Part shown: positions 52,697-61,444 of the stretch, piece after piece
How the letters are laid out: each line of letters starts with the position of its first letter
Position numbering within the stretch: position 1 is the first letter of the stretch
DNA from: Saccharospirillum mangrovi
GTDB taxonomy: Bacteria; Pseudomonadota; Gammaproteobacteria; Pseudomonadales; Natronospirillaceae
DNA length: 64,000 nt
Reading direction: 5' to 3'
NCBI RefSeq assembly: GCF_003367315.1
Contig: NZ_CP031415.1
Coordinates: 301,001-365,000, forward strand
Notes under the pieces: model-generated
Told to the model about the DNA's origin: nothing
What the model saw: only the letters and a program-made list of their open reading frames with translations
The model's database searches: none
Position numbers and translations under genes: made by a program

Positions 52697-54100
52697 TCAA
52701 CGTTGGCGCGACCTTGGCAGTACGATGCGCACGCAGAGGCCGCCTTCAATTCGGTTGAACGCGCGAATATCGCCTTTATGCGCCTGAATGGCGTGGCGGG
52801 CGATGTTCAGACCCAGGCCGGCACCGGGGTTGCTTTGGTCGAGTCGATAGAACGGATCGAATAATTGCTCGAGTTTGTCGTCGGGCGCGCCGGGGCCTTG
52901 GTCGGCGACTTCAATGATCGCTTGATGCTTGTCGCTGGTGAGCGAGATGCGCAGTTCGCTGCCGTCGGGTGAAAAACGCAGGGCGTTGCGCACCACGTTG
53001 TCGATGGCGCTGTGCAGCAGTTGGCCGTCGCCAAAAAAGGTCATCGGTTTATCGATGTCTTCGATGATGTTGACCTGGCGTTGGCGCGATTCAAAACGTG
53101 CGTCTTCGGCGACTTGATGCAGCAAGTCGTCCAGTTGCAGTTCGCTGGGGTCGAGCTGCTGCATGTCGTTTTCAAAGCGCGACAGCTTGAGCACTTGGGC
53201 GATCAGACTTTCCAGACGATCACTTTCGCGTTCGATGCGATTCAGCGCGCTTTCCAGTTCGGTCGGGGCTTTTTGCCGAACGATGCCGAGTGCCACTTGC
53301 AGACGAGTCAGCGGCGACCGCAATTCGTGACTGACGTTACTGAGCAGGCGCTGCTGTGCCGATACTAATTGCTGTAAGCGCTCGGCCATGTCGTCGAAAT
53401 CGCGGCCCAACTCGCCCAACTCATCGGCACGATGGGTAACTGAATCGCCGACGCGGGCGTCGAGACTGCCGCTGGCCAGCTGGCGCGAAACCCGCCGTAA
53501 TCGCTCCAACGGTCGGGTAAACGACCAGGCGAGCAACATGCTCATCAGGCCAGATACGACCAGGCCAAAGATGATGCGCAGCCATTGGCTGTCGAGCCAG
53601 AGCGGTAAATTGGGCGGTGGTAACGGCGGCACGCCACGGATAAACATTCGATAGACTTCGCCGTTCACCGACATGGTGATCGGACCCATCCAGGTTTCCT
53701 GCCGCCATTGGCCGACTTTGACGCCTTCCATTTCCATCATTTCCGACAGCATGACCAGGATGCGTCGCGGTGGGCGTGGGGTGCCGAGCAGATGGTAGGT
53801 GTCGTCGACCAGATACCATTGGTAGTTGGATTGGCTGTTGAAGCGCTCCAACTCATCAATGATTTCCTGGCGCTGACTGGCCAGGCGGTCGATGTTGGGG
53901 AGTTTGACGCGGTTGAGCAGGCGGATGTGGCTGGCGTTGGGTGCGCCGATTTGATAGACCTGCGCCACTTGCAGCGACACGAACGCCACTGCAAGCACGA
54001 TCAATAACAGGGTGACCCAGAAGCTGATCCAGATCTTGCCGAAGACCGAACCGAGCGGGTTCAGCTTGGACCAGGTCACCGAAGGGACAGGCAAACCCAT
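52697..54100 (-). CDS. cpxA: CpxA-like envelope sensor histidine kinase
   Basis: A 467-residue inner-membrane kinase: first helix about 20-45 (IWISFWVTLLLIVLAVAF), a periplasmic sensor (about 50-170), second helix near 175-195 (IIFGLVVSGLMSMLLAWSF), HAMP starting TRPLERLRRVSRQLA, an H-box QRLLSNVSHELRSPLTR and ATPase motifs NVVRNALRFSP, DQGPGAP and GAGLGLNIA. The TRPL-start HAMP and H-box are CpxA-like. It follows the response regulator gene with no gap. The symbol is by family resemblance. Confidence 0.87.
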   Translation of the reverse strand: MGLPVPSVTWSKLNPLGSVFGKIWISFWVTLLLIVLAVAFVSLQVAQVYQIGAPNASHIRLLNRVKLPNIDRLASQRQEIIDELERFNSQSNYQWYLVDDTYHLLGTPRPPRRILVMLSEMMEMEGVKVGQWRQETWMGPITMSVNGEVYRMFIRGVPPLPPPNLPLWLDSQWLRIIFGLVVSGLMSMLLAWSFTRPLERLRRVSRQLASGSLDARVGDSVTHRADELGELGRDFDDMAERLQQLVSAQQRLLSNVSHELRSPLTRLQVALGIVRQKAPTELESALNRIERESDRLESLIAQVLKLSRFENDMQQLDPSELQLDDLLHQVAEDARFESRQRQVNIIEDIDKPMTFFGDGQLLHSAIDNVVRNALRFSPDGSELRISLTSDKHQAIIEVADQGPGAPDDKLEQLFDPFYRLDQSNPGAGLGLNIARHAIQAHKGDIRAFNRIEGGLCVRIVLPRSRQR

Positions 54101-54805
54101 TTAGCTGGCTTCGACGAACAGGTAGCCGATGCCACGAATGGTCTGAATTTTGGGGTCTTCCGTCACGGTCTGGATTTTGCGCCGGACGTTGGAGACGTGC
54201 ATGTCGATCGAGCGGTCGTAAGCCATGATTTCGCGGCCCAGCACTTCGCGATAGAGGTCTTCCTTCGGTACAGCTTTGCCGGCGCGAGTCATCAAAACGC
54301 GCAATACTTTGAATTCGCTGGTGGTCATCGGCAGGGTCTGGCCTTCGCATTCGACTTCGTAGGTGTCGAAGTTCAGCGTTACGCCGTTGCATTCCAACGT
54401 GCCGGTATCGCTTTCTTTCTGCGCGCGGTCCAGTTCGATGCGACGCAATAAGGCTTTGATCCGAGCTAAGAGTTCACGGTGGCTGTAGGGCTTGGCCAAG
54501 TAGTCATCAGCGCCCAGTTCCAGACCGAGAACACGATCGGTTTCTTCGCCTTTGGCGGTCAGCATCAGCACCGGTACAACCGAGGTGTTGCGAATTTGTT
54601 TGAGGGTTTCGAAACCGTCGATGCCCGGCATCATGACGTCCAGCAGGACTAAATCGTAATTGCCACGGGCCAGTTCTTGGATGCCGTCTTCGCCACTGTG
54701 TGCGGCGCTGAGTCGAAAACCTTCGGCGTCGAGATATTCGCCGAGCAGTTCAGCCAGGTCGCGGTCATCGTCTATGAGGAGGATATGTGCTTCGTTCATG
54801 GCCAT
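54101..54805 (-). CDS. cpxR: CpxR-like OmpR-family response regulator
   Basis: A 234-residue regulator: receiver domain with acidic pocket D12/D13 and phospho-acceptor Asp56 (LVLLDVMMPG), conserved Lys in YLAKPYSHRELL, and a C-terminal winged helix containing LGREIMAYDRSIDMHVSN, close to CpxR. It is the first gene of the regulator-kinase operon, with the kinase start directly abutting the stop. In E. coli the Cpx system responds to envelope misfolding. The divergent neighbour is smrA. Confidence 0.9.
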   Translation of the reverse strand: MAMNEAHILLIDDDRDLAELLGEYLDAEGFRLSAAHSGEDGIQELARGNYDLVLLDVMMPGIDGFETLKQIRNTSVVPVLMLTAKGEETDRVLGLELGADDYLAKPYSHRELLARIKALLRRIELDRAQKESDTGTLECNGVTLNFDTYEVECEGQTLPMTTSEFKVLRVLMTRAGKAVPKEDLYREVLGREIMAYDRSIDMHVSNVRRKIQTVTEDPKIQTIRGIGYLFVEAS

Positions 54806-54926
54806 AAGTTTGTCCCAGCCGGTTGTGCCTCGCGATTCCTTTTACCGCTCATTTACACCGCTTCTGGCGGCTTAGGCGGCCCTTGCGCTAGCTGTTAGAA
54901 TAGCGGCAAAAGCATTAGGTGTCCCA

Positions 54927-55514
54927 ATGAGTGACGACGATGAACTGGACCTTTTTCGGCAGGAAATGAAAGGCGTTCAGCGGCTAAAAATCAAACCCAA
55001 AGTGGATCTGTCGAAAGACTCGACGCCGCAGCCGAGCCTGATCCACCGACGTCAAATGGCTGTGACCAAAGCCGAGACAGACAGCAATCATCTGAGCGAA
55101 GAAATCATTGATCTGGTGCATCCGCTGGATGTGTTGGAGTACCGCACAGACGGTGTGTCTCACGGAGTGTTTCGCAAACTCAAGCGTGGCGAGTATCCAA
55201 TTGATGCCCGCCTGGATCTGCATCGCAAATCGATGCAGCAGGCGCGCGCCGAGGTGTTTGGTTTTATTGAGGATTGCCTGAAATACGATGTTCGCTCAGC
55301 GATGATTTTGCATGGCAAAGGTGAGCGCAGCGAGCCACAGGCATTTTTAAAAAGCTGCGTGAACACCTGGCTGAAGCAGATTCCGGCCGTGTTGGCGTTC
55401 CACTCGGCGCAAAATCATCATGGCGGTGTGGGTGCGTTGTACGTGCTGTTGCGCAAGAGTGAGCGCAAGAAAAGTGAGAATCGCGAGCGTTTTATGAAAG
55501 GTCGGGTGGAATAA
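54927..55514 (+). CDS. smrA: Smr-domain endonuclease SmrA
   Basis: A 195-residue protein with a disordered N-terminus and a C-terminal Smr (small MutS-related) domain showing LDLH (96-99) and HGKG (129-132), the two Smr signatures, ending ALYVLLRKSERKK. SmrA-type proteins are nucleases acting on DNA or on mRNA of stalled ribosomes. A TGTTAGAAT sequence just upstream (54893-54901) resembles an extended -10. Monocistronic, divergent from cpxR-cpxA. Confidence 0.87.
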   Translation: MSDDDELDLFRQEMKGVQRLKIKPKVDLSKDSTPQPSLIHRRQMAVTKAETDSNHLSEEIIDLVHPLDVLEYRTDGVSHGVFRKLKRGEYPIDARLDLHRKSMQQARAEVFGFIEDCLKYDVRSAMILHGKGERSEPQAFLKSCVNTWLKQIPAVLAFHSAQNHHGGVGALYVLLRKSERKKSENRERFMKGRVE

Positions 55515-55532
55515 ACGAAGACGGGGATCAAA

Positions 55533-55619
55533 TGGTGCCTGGGAGAGGATTTGAACCTCCACGGGGTTGCCCCCACTAGCACCTGAAGCTAGCGTGTCTA
55601 CCAATTTCACCACCCAGGC
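55533..55619 (-). tRNA. tRNA-Leu(CAG), downstream copy
   Basis: The minus strand folds as a class II tRNA: acceptor GCCTGGG/CCCAGGC, anticodon stem CTAGC/GCTAG with loop TTCAGGT (anticodon CAG), a long variable arm GGGGGCAACCCC, T-loop TTCAAAT and an encoded 3' CCA. 87 bases including CCA. Identical to the copy at 55657-55743, from which it is separated by 37 bases; both probably come from one transcript. Confidence 0.97.
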
Positions 55620-55656
55620 AGAGCGGTCGCGGTCAGAGAAAGTCATCCGGGTGAAA

Positions 55657-55743
55657 TGGTGCCTGGGAGAGGATTTGAACCTCCACGGGGTTGCCCCCAC
55701 TAGCACCTGAAGCTAGCGTGTCTACCAATTTCACCACCCAGGC
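55657..55743 (-). tRNA. tRNA-Leu(CAG), promoter-proximal copy
   Basis: Same 87-base sequence and fold as the neighbouring copy, with anticodon CAG and encoded CCA. It lies 37 bases downstream of a near-consensus minus-strand promoter (55781-55809). The tandem pair supplies the tRNA for CTG, expected to be the main leucine codon in these GC-rich genes. Confidence 0.97.
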
Positions 55744-55780
55744 AATTCCGGATGCACTCACCGTCGGTAAGCAGGCGCGC

Positions 55781-55809
55781 ATCTTAGTGAGCGGCCCTGC
55801 TGCTGTCAA
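55781..55809 (-). promoter_or_regulatory. sigma70 promoter of the tRNA-Leu pair
   Basis: On the minus strand TTGACA (55809-55804) is followed by exactly 17 bases and TAAGAT (55786-55781), then a GC-only discriminator GCGCGC. Perfect -35, near-consensus -10 and a GC-rich discriminator are the usual marks of stringently controlled stable-RNA promoters. Confidence 0.85.
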
Positions 55810-55856
55810 CAGTCTTCCCGGTTTGCGCCGAAAAAACACTGCCAAAACAAGGGTTT

Positions 55857-55874
55857 GAGCTCATCCCTGAGCTC
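55857..55874 (-). terminator. possible terminator of hemL
   Basis: gagctca (55857-55863) and tgagctc (55868-55874) form a 7-bp stem with a 4-base loop just after the hemL stop on the minus strand, followed by the modestly T-rich aacccttgttttgg. It also separates hemL from the tRNA promoter. Confidence 0.45.
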
Positions 55875-55886
55875 GATGTCCGACAA

Positions 55887-57170
55887 TTACAACTGACTAA
55901 AAGCGACAGCGGCTGCCTGCAACGTACGGTCGATGTCTTCTTCGCTGTGCGCCAATGACATAAAGCCCGCTTCAAAACTCGACGGCGCGAGGTAAATGCC
56001 CTGTTCCAACATGGCGTGAAAGAAACGGTTAAAGCGATTGCTGTCGCACGCCATGACCTGGCTAAAGTGGCTGATCGCAGCTTCTTCGGTGAAAAAGAGA
56101 CCGAACATGCTGCCGGCGGCGTTGGTGGTGAACGGAATGCCAGCGGTTTCTGCTTGCGCGCGCAGGCCCAACGTCAGCGCTTGGGTCCGCTCATTCAGCT
56201 GGGCATAAACGCCGGCTTGATCGATTTGATTCAGTACTGCCAGGCCAGCGGCCATGGCAACGGGGTTGCCGGCCAGAGTGCCTGCTTGATAGACCGGGCC
56301 AGTCGGCGACAGGTGATCCATGATGTCGGCGCGACCACCAAAAGCGCCGACCGGCATGCCGCCGCCGATGACTTTTCCCAGCGTGGTCAGATCGGGTTTG
56401 ATGTTGAAGTGTTCCTGGGCGCCACCGAGTGCCACGCGGAAGCCACTCATCACTTCGTCAAAAATCAGAACGGCACCGCTCTGTGTGCAGACTTCGCGCA
56501 GTGTTTCCAGGAAACCCGTTTCCGGTGGAACGCAGTTCATGTTGCCCGCGACGGGTTCGACGATGACGGCCGCGATGCGATCGCCCAGTTCGCGGAAACA
56601 ATCGCGTACTGCATCGGCGTTGTTGTATTCCAGCGTCAGGGTATGTTCGGCGACGCTGGCAGGTACGCCCGGCGAGGTCGGCACGCCGGTGGTCAACAGT
56701 CCGGATCCGGCTTTGACCAGCAGGCTGTCGGAATGACCGTGGTAGTTGCCTTCAAATTTCACCAGCAAGTCGCGACCGGTAAAACCGCGCGCCAATCGAA
56801 TGGCCGACATGGTGGCTTCGGTGCCGGAATTGACCATGCGAACCTTTTCGATGGAGGGCACCAGGCTGCAGACTTTTTCCGCCATCAACGTTTCCAGTTC
56901 GCTGGGCGCGCCAAATGTCAGCGCTTGATCGACCTGGTGATGAATGGCGTTGCGCACTTCCGGGTCGCCATGGCCGAGAATCTGTGGACCCCAGGACAGA
57001 ACGTAGTCGATATAGGCTTTATCGTGGGTGTCATAAAGACGGGAGCCCTCGGCGCGTTTGAAAAAGACGGGTGTGCCGCCGACGCCTTTGAAGGCTCTCA
57101 CGGGCGAGTTGACGCCACCGGGAATAACTTTTTGGGCACGCTCGAAAAGCTCGGAAAAGGAATCGCTCAT
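55887..57170 (-). CDS. hemL: Glutamate-1-semialdehyde 2,1-aminomutase
   Basis: HemL makes 5-aminolevulinate from glutamate-1-semialdehyde in the C5 heme pathway. The 427-residue PLP enzyme begins [20 protein letters not shown], has [18 protein letters not shown], the cofactor aspartate in [12 protein letters not shown], and the Schiff-base lysine K266 in [13 protein letters not shown]. The ATG at 57170 corresponds to the E. coli start; the ATG at 57194 would add eight unrelated residues. Heme context is reinforced by hemJ nearby. Confidence 0.96.
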   Translation of the reverse strand: MSDSFSELFERAQKVIPGGVNSPVRAFKGVGGTPVFFKRAEGSRLYDTHDKAYIDYVLSWGPQILGHGDPEVRNAIHHQVDQALTFGAPSELETLMAEKVCSLVPSIEKVRMVNSGTEATMSAIRLARGFTGRDLLVKFEGNYHGHSDSLLVKAGSGLLTTGVPTSPGVPASVAEHTLTLEYNNADAVRDCFRELGDRIAAVIVEPVAGNMNCVPPETGFLETLREVCTQSGAVLIFDEVMSGFRVALGGAQEHFNIKPDLTTLGKVIGGGMPVGAFGGRADIMDHLSPTGPVYQAGTLAGNPVAMAAGLAVLNQIDQAGVYAQLNERTQALTLGLRAQAETAGIPFTTNAAGSMFGLFFTEEAAISHFSQVMACDSNRFNRFFHAMLEQGIYLAPSSFEAGFMSLAHSEEDIDRTLQAAAVAFSQL

Positions 57171-57328
57171 GGTCTGTCGGGCCTGTCGGTTCAAAGATGG
57201 GCGCCATTGTCCTGCTTCGGTTCTGCAGTGGCAAACTTGGGGTCTGGAGTCGTTATCAGTAAAGGTCTAGACTCGCGCTGATCTCTCGATTTCGTATCTG
57301 GGGATTGTCTAGTTGATAGGTAGTCATT

Positions 57329-57360
57329 GGCCAACGACCTGCGGGTCGTTGGCCTTTTTT
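57329..57360 (+). terminator. strong intrinsic terminator, plus strand, with no upstream plus-strand gene
   Basis: ggccaacgacc (57329-57339) pairs perfectly with ggtcgttggcc (57344-57354) around a 4-base loop and is followed directly by six T residues on the plus strand. The nearest genes (hemL, hemJ) are both on the minus strand, where the stem lacks a following T-run. It may end an unannotated short transcript or antisense RNA arising near the hemL start. The stem may still act weakly for hemJ. Confidence 0.75.
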
Positions 57361-57378
57361 ATGGGCGATGGTCCGCGC

Positions 57379-57810
57379 TCAGAACGGTTTCAGTACCACC
57401 AGCAGAACGATACCAACCAGGGCGATGACCGGCAGTTCATTGAACCAGCGAAACCAGCGATCCGAGTGTCGGTTTGCGTCTGCAGCGAAGGTGCGCACCA
57501 GGCGACCACAGGCGTGGTGATAGCCGATCAGCGCTAATACCAAAGCCAGTTTCACATGCAGCCAGCCCATGCTCAGCCAAACCCGCCCACTGGCAGTGAA
57601 CAGCATGGCGATACCGAACGTCAGCGCCAGCACCATAGAGGGTGTCATGATGCCGCGATACAGCTTCCGCTCCATTATTTTGAAGCGTTCCTTGCTCGCG
57701 GCATCGTCGGCCATGGCGTGGTAAACGAATAGCCTGGGCAAATAGAAGATGCCGGCGAACCAGGTGATGACGGTCATGATGTGAAAGGCTTTCAGCCACA
57801 GATACAGCAT
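57379..57810 (-). CDS. hemJ: Protoporphyrinogen IX oxidase HemJ
   Basis: HemJ oxidises protoporphyrinogen IX in the inner membrane in bacteria lacking HemG/HemY. The 143-residue, four-helix protein begins LYLWLKAFHIMTVITWFAG with conserved His10, and contains FKIMERKLYRGIMTPSMVL and GWLHVKLALVLALIGYHH, both family hallmarks. Length is typical. Its ATG overlaps the stop of clcA by one base; hemL lies 208 bases beyond its stop, so two heme-pathway steps are neighbours. Confidence 0.88.
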   Translation of the reverse strand: MLYLWLKAFHIMTVITWFAGIFYLPRLFVYHAMADDAASKERFKIMERKLYRGIMTPSMVLALTFGIAMLFTASGRVWLSMGWLHVKLALVLALIGYHHACGRLVRTFAADANRHSDRWFRWFNELPVIALVGIVLLVVLKPF

Positions 57811-59528
57811 TATTGGATGTCTCCCTCTGAGGTCAGAACCGAGACCAATTGGGCTCGGGTTACCAAACCGGGTTTGCCGTCGTCCAGCGGCAGCAGGAAC
57901 CCAGCGGTGTCTTCGTGTTGCAGTGATTTGACGGCTTCGAGCAGCGTGATGTCGTCGGCCAGCGGATGCAGGCGACTGTAAGGCCCGATCAACGATTGCA
58001 CGGCTTCGACAAAAGGCGGGCGAACGTTGGCGTCCAATTGAACCCAATCCTGATGGCATTCCGCCAGTTTGTCTTTGGCAATCAGGTAAGCCTTGCTGTC
58101 GATTTGCAACACTACCCAGCGGTAAGGGCTTTTGGCTAAAGCCGCGATGCGATCGCTTTCAGTTGTCGGATCGCAGCTGTCAAATTGACGGGTGCCGAGT
58201 TCAGAAAGATACCGCTGCGCTAAGGCGGTGCGGACCGGGTGGGTTTGAATGGACAACCCTTGTGATTCAAGAATGCCGCGAAACAGCGATGGCAATCGAA
58301 ACCCGTGTTGGCAAACCAGATTGGCGGACAGCACCACAATCATCGCTGGAAACATCGCCTGTGCACTGAGCGATAATTCCAGTACCGCGGCCAAAGCGGC
58401 CAGCGGTGCATGCAACACCGCACTCATCATGCCTGCCATACCTAATAATGCGTACAGCGCGACGCTGGAAGCACCGGGCAAAACGGACGCCATTAATGCT
58501 CCGCCGCAGGCGCCAATCACCATAATGGGACCGATTACGCCAGCCGGAATACCCAACCCAACGGCGCAGGCGGTGGCAATCAGCTTGGCGACCAGTATCA
58601 GCGCTAAGACCTGCCAGGTTTGAGGGGCGGTCAGTGTTTGGTTAACCGTGTCGAAACCCGAACCCAGGATTTCCGGAACGGCTAAGGCGAGCGTGCCGGT
58701 CATCAACCCCGCCAGTAATAAGCGAATGGGTCTCGGGCTTGGGCAATAGCGTTGAGCTGCTCGCACCAAATGATGAAAAGCGACGGCAATCAGACCGATG
58801 ACCAGTCCGGTCACAATCAACAAAGGCCAGTCCGAAAATTGGGCAGAATGCAGTTCTATGGCGATAAAGCTGGGGTGTTCGCCGATCAGCCAGCGGCTGG
58901 TCGCTGACGCTGTCACGGCTGCGGCGATAATGGGTGTAAACCCGAGCAGGCTGTATTCCATCAACACCACTTCCATGGCGAACAGTACGCCAGCCAGCGG
59001 TGTATCGAAGGCGGCAGAAATGGCAGCAGCGGTACCGCAGCCGATGAGCAGGCGCAGTTGGCTGGGCACTCGATGGGTGCGTTGGCCGAGTTGATTGGCA
59101 ATGCCAGCGCCAATATGAACCGCAGGCCCTTCCTTACCGACTGAGTGACCGCTGCCCAGCGCTATAAGCGCGGCAATCAATTGAAAGAAAATATTGCCAG
59201 CGGCAAGCCGACCACGGCCGCGTTGCAATCGGTCTATGACGTGGGCAATGCCAACGTTATGCGTTCGAGCAGGCGTCCAGCGGTAGAGGCCGATCAGGGC
59301 CAGGCTGCCCAGTAAAGGAAGCGCAAAGCGCAGTGGGTGTGACAGCGACTCAAAGTCTTCCAGCGAGTCACCATTGAGTAAGGCCAACAGGCCGTTGAGC
59401 AGCAGCAAAAACCCGGTCATCACCAGGCCAGTGGCGACTCCGGTCACCATGCCAAGCAACACCAGAATCAATAAACTTTCGGGTTTGGCCAGCCAGGTCC
59501 GGAACAAGGTAAAACGAAGATTCGGCAT
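57810..59528 (-). CDS. CLC-family chloride channel/transporter with CBS domains
   Basis: A 572-residue membrane protein. The CLC core (about 1-420) has GKEGP at 131-135 with the gating glutamate Glu133, FAMEVVLMEY carrying the internal glutamate typical of proton-coupled exchangers, and GIPAGVIGPIMVIGA. The usual GSGIP selectivity motif is not obvious. A cytoplasmic C-terminal region (about 440-565) resembles a CBS pair. Coupled by a one-base overlap to hemJ. Exchanger versus channel behaviour is inferred from the glutamates only. Confidence 0.88.
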   Translation of the reverse strand: MPNLRFTLFRTWLAKPESLLILVLLGMVTGVATGLVMTGFLLLLNGLLALLNGDSLEDFESLSHPLRFALPLLGSLALIGLYRWTPARTHNVGIAHVIDRLQRGRGRLAAGNIFFQLIAALIALGSGHSVGKEGPAVHIGAGIANQLGQRTHRVPSQLRLLIGCGTAAAISAAFDTPLAGVLFAMEVVLMEYSLLGFTPIIAAAVTASATSRWLIGEHPSFIAIELHSAQFSDWPLLIVTGLVIGLIAVAFHHLVRAAQRYCPSPRPIRLLLAGLMTGTLALAVPEILGSGFDTVNQTLTAPQTWQVLALILVAKLIATACAVGLGIPAGVIGPIMVIGACGGALMASVLPGASSVALYALLGMAGMMSAVLHAPLAALAAVLELSLSAQAMFPAMIVVLSANLVCQHGFRLPSLFRGILESQGLSIQTHPVRTALAQRYLSELGTRQFDSCDPTTESDRIAALAKSPYRWVVLQIDSKAYLIAKDKLAECHQDWVQLDANVRPPFVEAVQSLIGPYSRLHPLADDITLLEAVKSLQHEDTAGFLLPLDDGKPGLVTRAQLVSVLTSEGDIQ

Positions 59529-59711
59529 GGAAGGCGGCTTGTCACTGGCTTCGATCGGCCCTTATCATAGGGGGCTTACGCATTGAATGCCACGGCCCGC
59601 AGGGTCACCGGTTTAGCCGGTCGGTGCAGTGGTGCCTTGAGCGATATCTATATTGAATAGATACACTACGCTTCAAGCGCGCTAGACGTCTTCATTGGCC
59701 TCGGAGTCCTA

Positions 59712-60470
59712 ATGGCGAAACAACAACTGTCACGTTTTGATCGTATGTCGGTCGTGCCCTATCAGCCCTGGCGGCAACGGGTTGTGACGGTGATCGGATC
59801 TGTGATCCTGATCCTGGTCGTGTATTGCGCTTACCTGTATGGTCGTCAAGCTGGATTCGACGCCCAAACGGATTTGGTTGCTGAGCGCAATCGCTTGCAA
59901 ACGGCGCTGCGGCAATCGGTCCAGCGCAGTGAAGAATTGCGTTTGCGTGTTGCTACTTTGGAGCGCGGCTCGGATGTGGACCGTCAAGCCACAGAAGAAG
60001 TGCGACAAGTAAACCGAGAATTAAGCGACCGTATTGCCCGGTTGGAAGAAGAAGTGACGCTGTATCAGGGCATTATGGCGCCATCAATGAATGCTGAAGG
60101 TTTGCGTGTGCAGGAGGTTCGATTGGAACCCACCAGTTCACCAAATCGTTATCGCTACAATTTGATGCTGACCCAGGTTGGCAACAACAACCAGTACTTG
60201 CAGGGTTTTGTTGGAGTTAACCTGGTAGGTAGTCGAAACGGCGAGCGGGTGGCGATGACGCTCGCCGATGTATCGGATGATGTGGACGAAGTGGATATCC
60301 GCTTTCGGTACCGCTACTTTCAGGAAATCGCAGGCGACCTGGTGTTGCCAGAAGGGTTCATTCCCGACCAGATTCAAGTCGTGGCGCAGGCAGTGGGTAA
60401 CCGCTCCGCTCGGGTAGAACGCGCTTATAACTGGTCGGATTTGGAGAACGGAAACAATGTGGGGCAGTAG
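59712..60470 (+). CDS. DUF6776-type membrane-anchored coiled-coil protein
   Basis: A 252-residue protein with one N-terminal helix (VIGSVILILVVYCAYLYG), a coiled coil (about 55-125: ERNRLQTALRQSVQRSEEL, EEVRQVNRELSDRIARLEEE) and a C-terminal beta-rich domain (RYRYNLMLTQVGNNNQYLQG). This is the uncharacterised family commonly upstream of a bactofilin gene. Its stop lies 14 bases inside the bactofilin gene, suggesting the two act together at the inner membrane. Confidence 0.78.
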   Translation: MAKQQLSRFDRMSVVPYQPWRQRVVTVIGSVILILVVYCAYLYGRQAGFDAQTDLVAERNRLQTALRQSVQRSEELRLRVATLERGSDVDRQATEEVRQVNRELSDRIARLEEEVTLYQGIMAPSMNAEGLRVQEVRLEPTSSPNRYRYNLMLTQVGNNNQYLQGFVGVNLVGSRNGERVAMTLADVSDDVDEVDIRFRYRYFQEIAGDLVLPEGFIPDQIQVVAQAVGNRSARVERAYNWSDLENGNNVGQ

Positions 60471-60984
60471 CAAAACAGTGGCTAACGACGTAACTCTTAT
60501 CTCAGTAAAAGCCGAAATTAACGGTGACATCCGTGTTTCGGGCGGTCTTCATGTCGATGGACGGATTAAGGGCAACATTCTTGCCGATCCGGACAGTGGT
60601 GCTGCTGTGCGCATCAGCGACAAAGGCTTGGTGGAAGGTGAAATTCGCGCTCCGAATATCGTCATCAATGGCGAAGTAAAAGGCGACGTATACTCTTCCG
60701 AACACATCGAACTGGCCAAGAAAGCCGTCGTTACCGGAGACGTTCATTACGTCATGATGGAGATGGTGATGGGCGCCAAGGTCAACGGCAAGCTGCTGCA
60801 TGTCGCAACAGACAAGAGCAAGAAAGCGAAGCCTGTGACGTCGGAAAACAGCCAGGCTGAATCCGGTGCTACTTCTGCAACCAGTGGTTCGTCTTTGGGT
60901 TCTGCTTCCTCGGCTAACCCGTCTGGCATGCACACCAGCGATAAGCCGAAAACTGCACCAACGGGCAGCTCCACACTGAAGTAA
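60457..60984 (+). CDS. Bactofilin (polymer-forming cytoskeletal protein)
   Basis: A 175-residue protein whose core (about 10-115) is a right-handed beta-helix bactofilin domain: ISVKAEINGDIRVSGGLHVD, GRIKGNILAD, LVEGEIRAPNIVINGEVKGD and KAVVTGDVHYVMMEM. The C-terminal third is a low-complexity Ser/Ala/Thr tail (SATSGSSLGSASSANPSG). Bactofilins polymerise without nucleotide and localise envelope enzymes. It overlaps the membrane-anchored coiled-coil gene. Confidence 0.9.
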   Translation: MWGSSKTVANDVTLISVKAEINGDIRVSGGLHVDGRIKGNILADPDSGAAVRISDKGLVEGEIRAPNIVINGEVKGDVYSSEHIELAKKAVVTGDVHYVMMEMVMGAKVNGKLLHVATDKSKKAKPVTSENSQAESGATSATSGSSLGSASSANPSGMHTSDKPKTAPTGSSTLK

Positions 60985-61093
60985 CCCGCCAGGCCATTGA
61001 AAAAAGGCCCGGAAGACCTGATATGGTCGCGCAGTGGCGGGTCTGTGCTAAGCCTGCGCAGACTCGCAAATGCTGACCAATTGAGTGATTCAG

Positions 61094-61444
61094 ATGACCG
61101 AAGCCGCGATTCAAAACGATGCTTTGTTGGTAACCGACCAGGCGACCAATAAAGTCCGTCAACTGATTGAAGAAGAAGGCAACGAACAACTGATGTTGCG
61201 TGTCTTTGTGACGGGCGGTGGCTGCGCGGGCTTTCAGTACGGCTTTACCTTCGATGACGAACTGGCCGACGACGATACGGTCATCGAACGCGAAGGCGTT
61301 CGGTTTTTGGTCGATTCCCTGAGTGTGCAATACCTTCAGGGTTCGACGGTGAACTATGCCGAAGGTTTGGATGGCAGCCGCTTCACCATCGATAATCCGG
61401 CTGCGGAGACGACCTGTGGCTGTGGATCTTCCTTTTCCGTTTAA
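61094..61444 (+). CDS. erpA: Iron-sulfur cluster insertion protein ErpA
   Basis: ErpA is an A-type carrier delivering Fe-S clusters to apo-enzymes such as IspG. The 116-residue protein has all three ligands: Cys44 in GGGCAGFQY, and Cys108 and Cys110 in TTCGCGSSF. The ATG at 61094 gives the family length. An 8-bp imperfect stem (gtctgtgc, 61041-61048, with gcgcagac, 61056-61063) lies in the leader, without a T-run. The next gene starts within its 3' end. Confidence 0.95.
   Translation: MTEAAIQNDALLVTDQATNKVRQLIEEEGNEQLMLRVFVTGGGCAGFQYGFTFDDELADDDTVIEREGVRFLVDSLSVQYLQGSTVNYAEGLDGSRFTIDNPAAETTCGCGSSFSV

Noticed and set aside
56016-57281. 421-codon plus-strand frame opposite hemL
   Set aside because: hemL is certain. 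I considered this frame as a source for the orphan plus-strand terminator at 57329-57360, but it has no family similarity.
59637-59667. Promoter before the DUF6776 gene (ttgagc ... tacact)
   Set aside because: The spacer would be 19 bases and both hexamers are weak; not strong enough to list.
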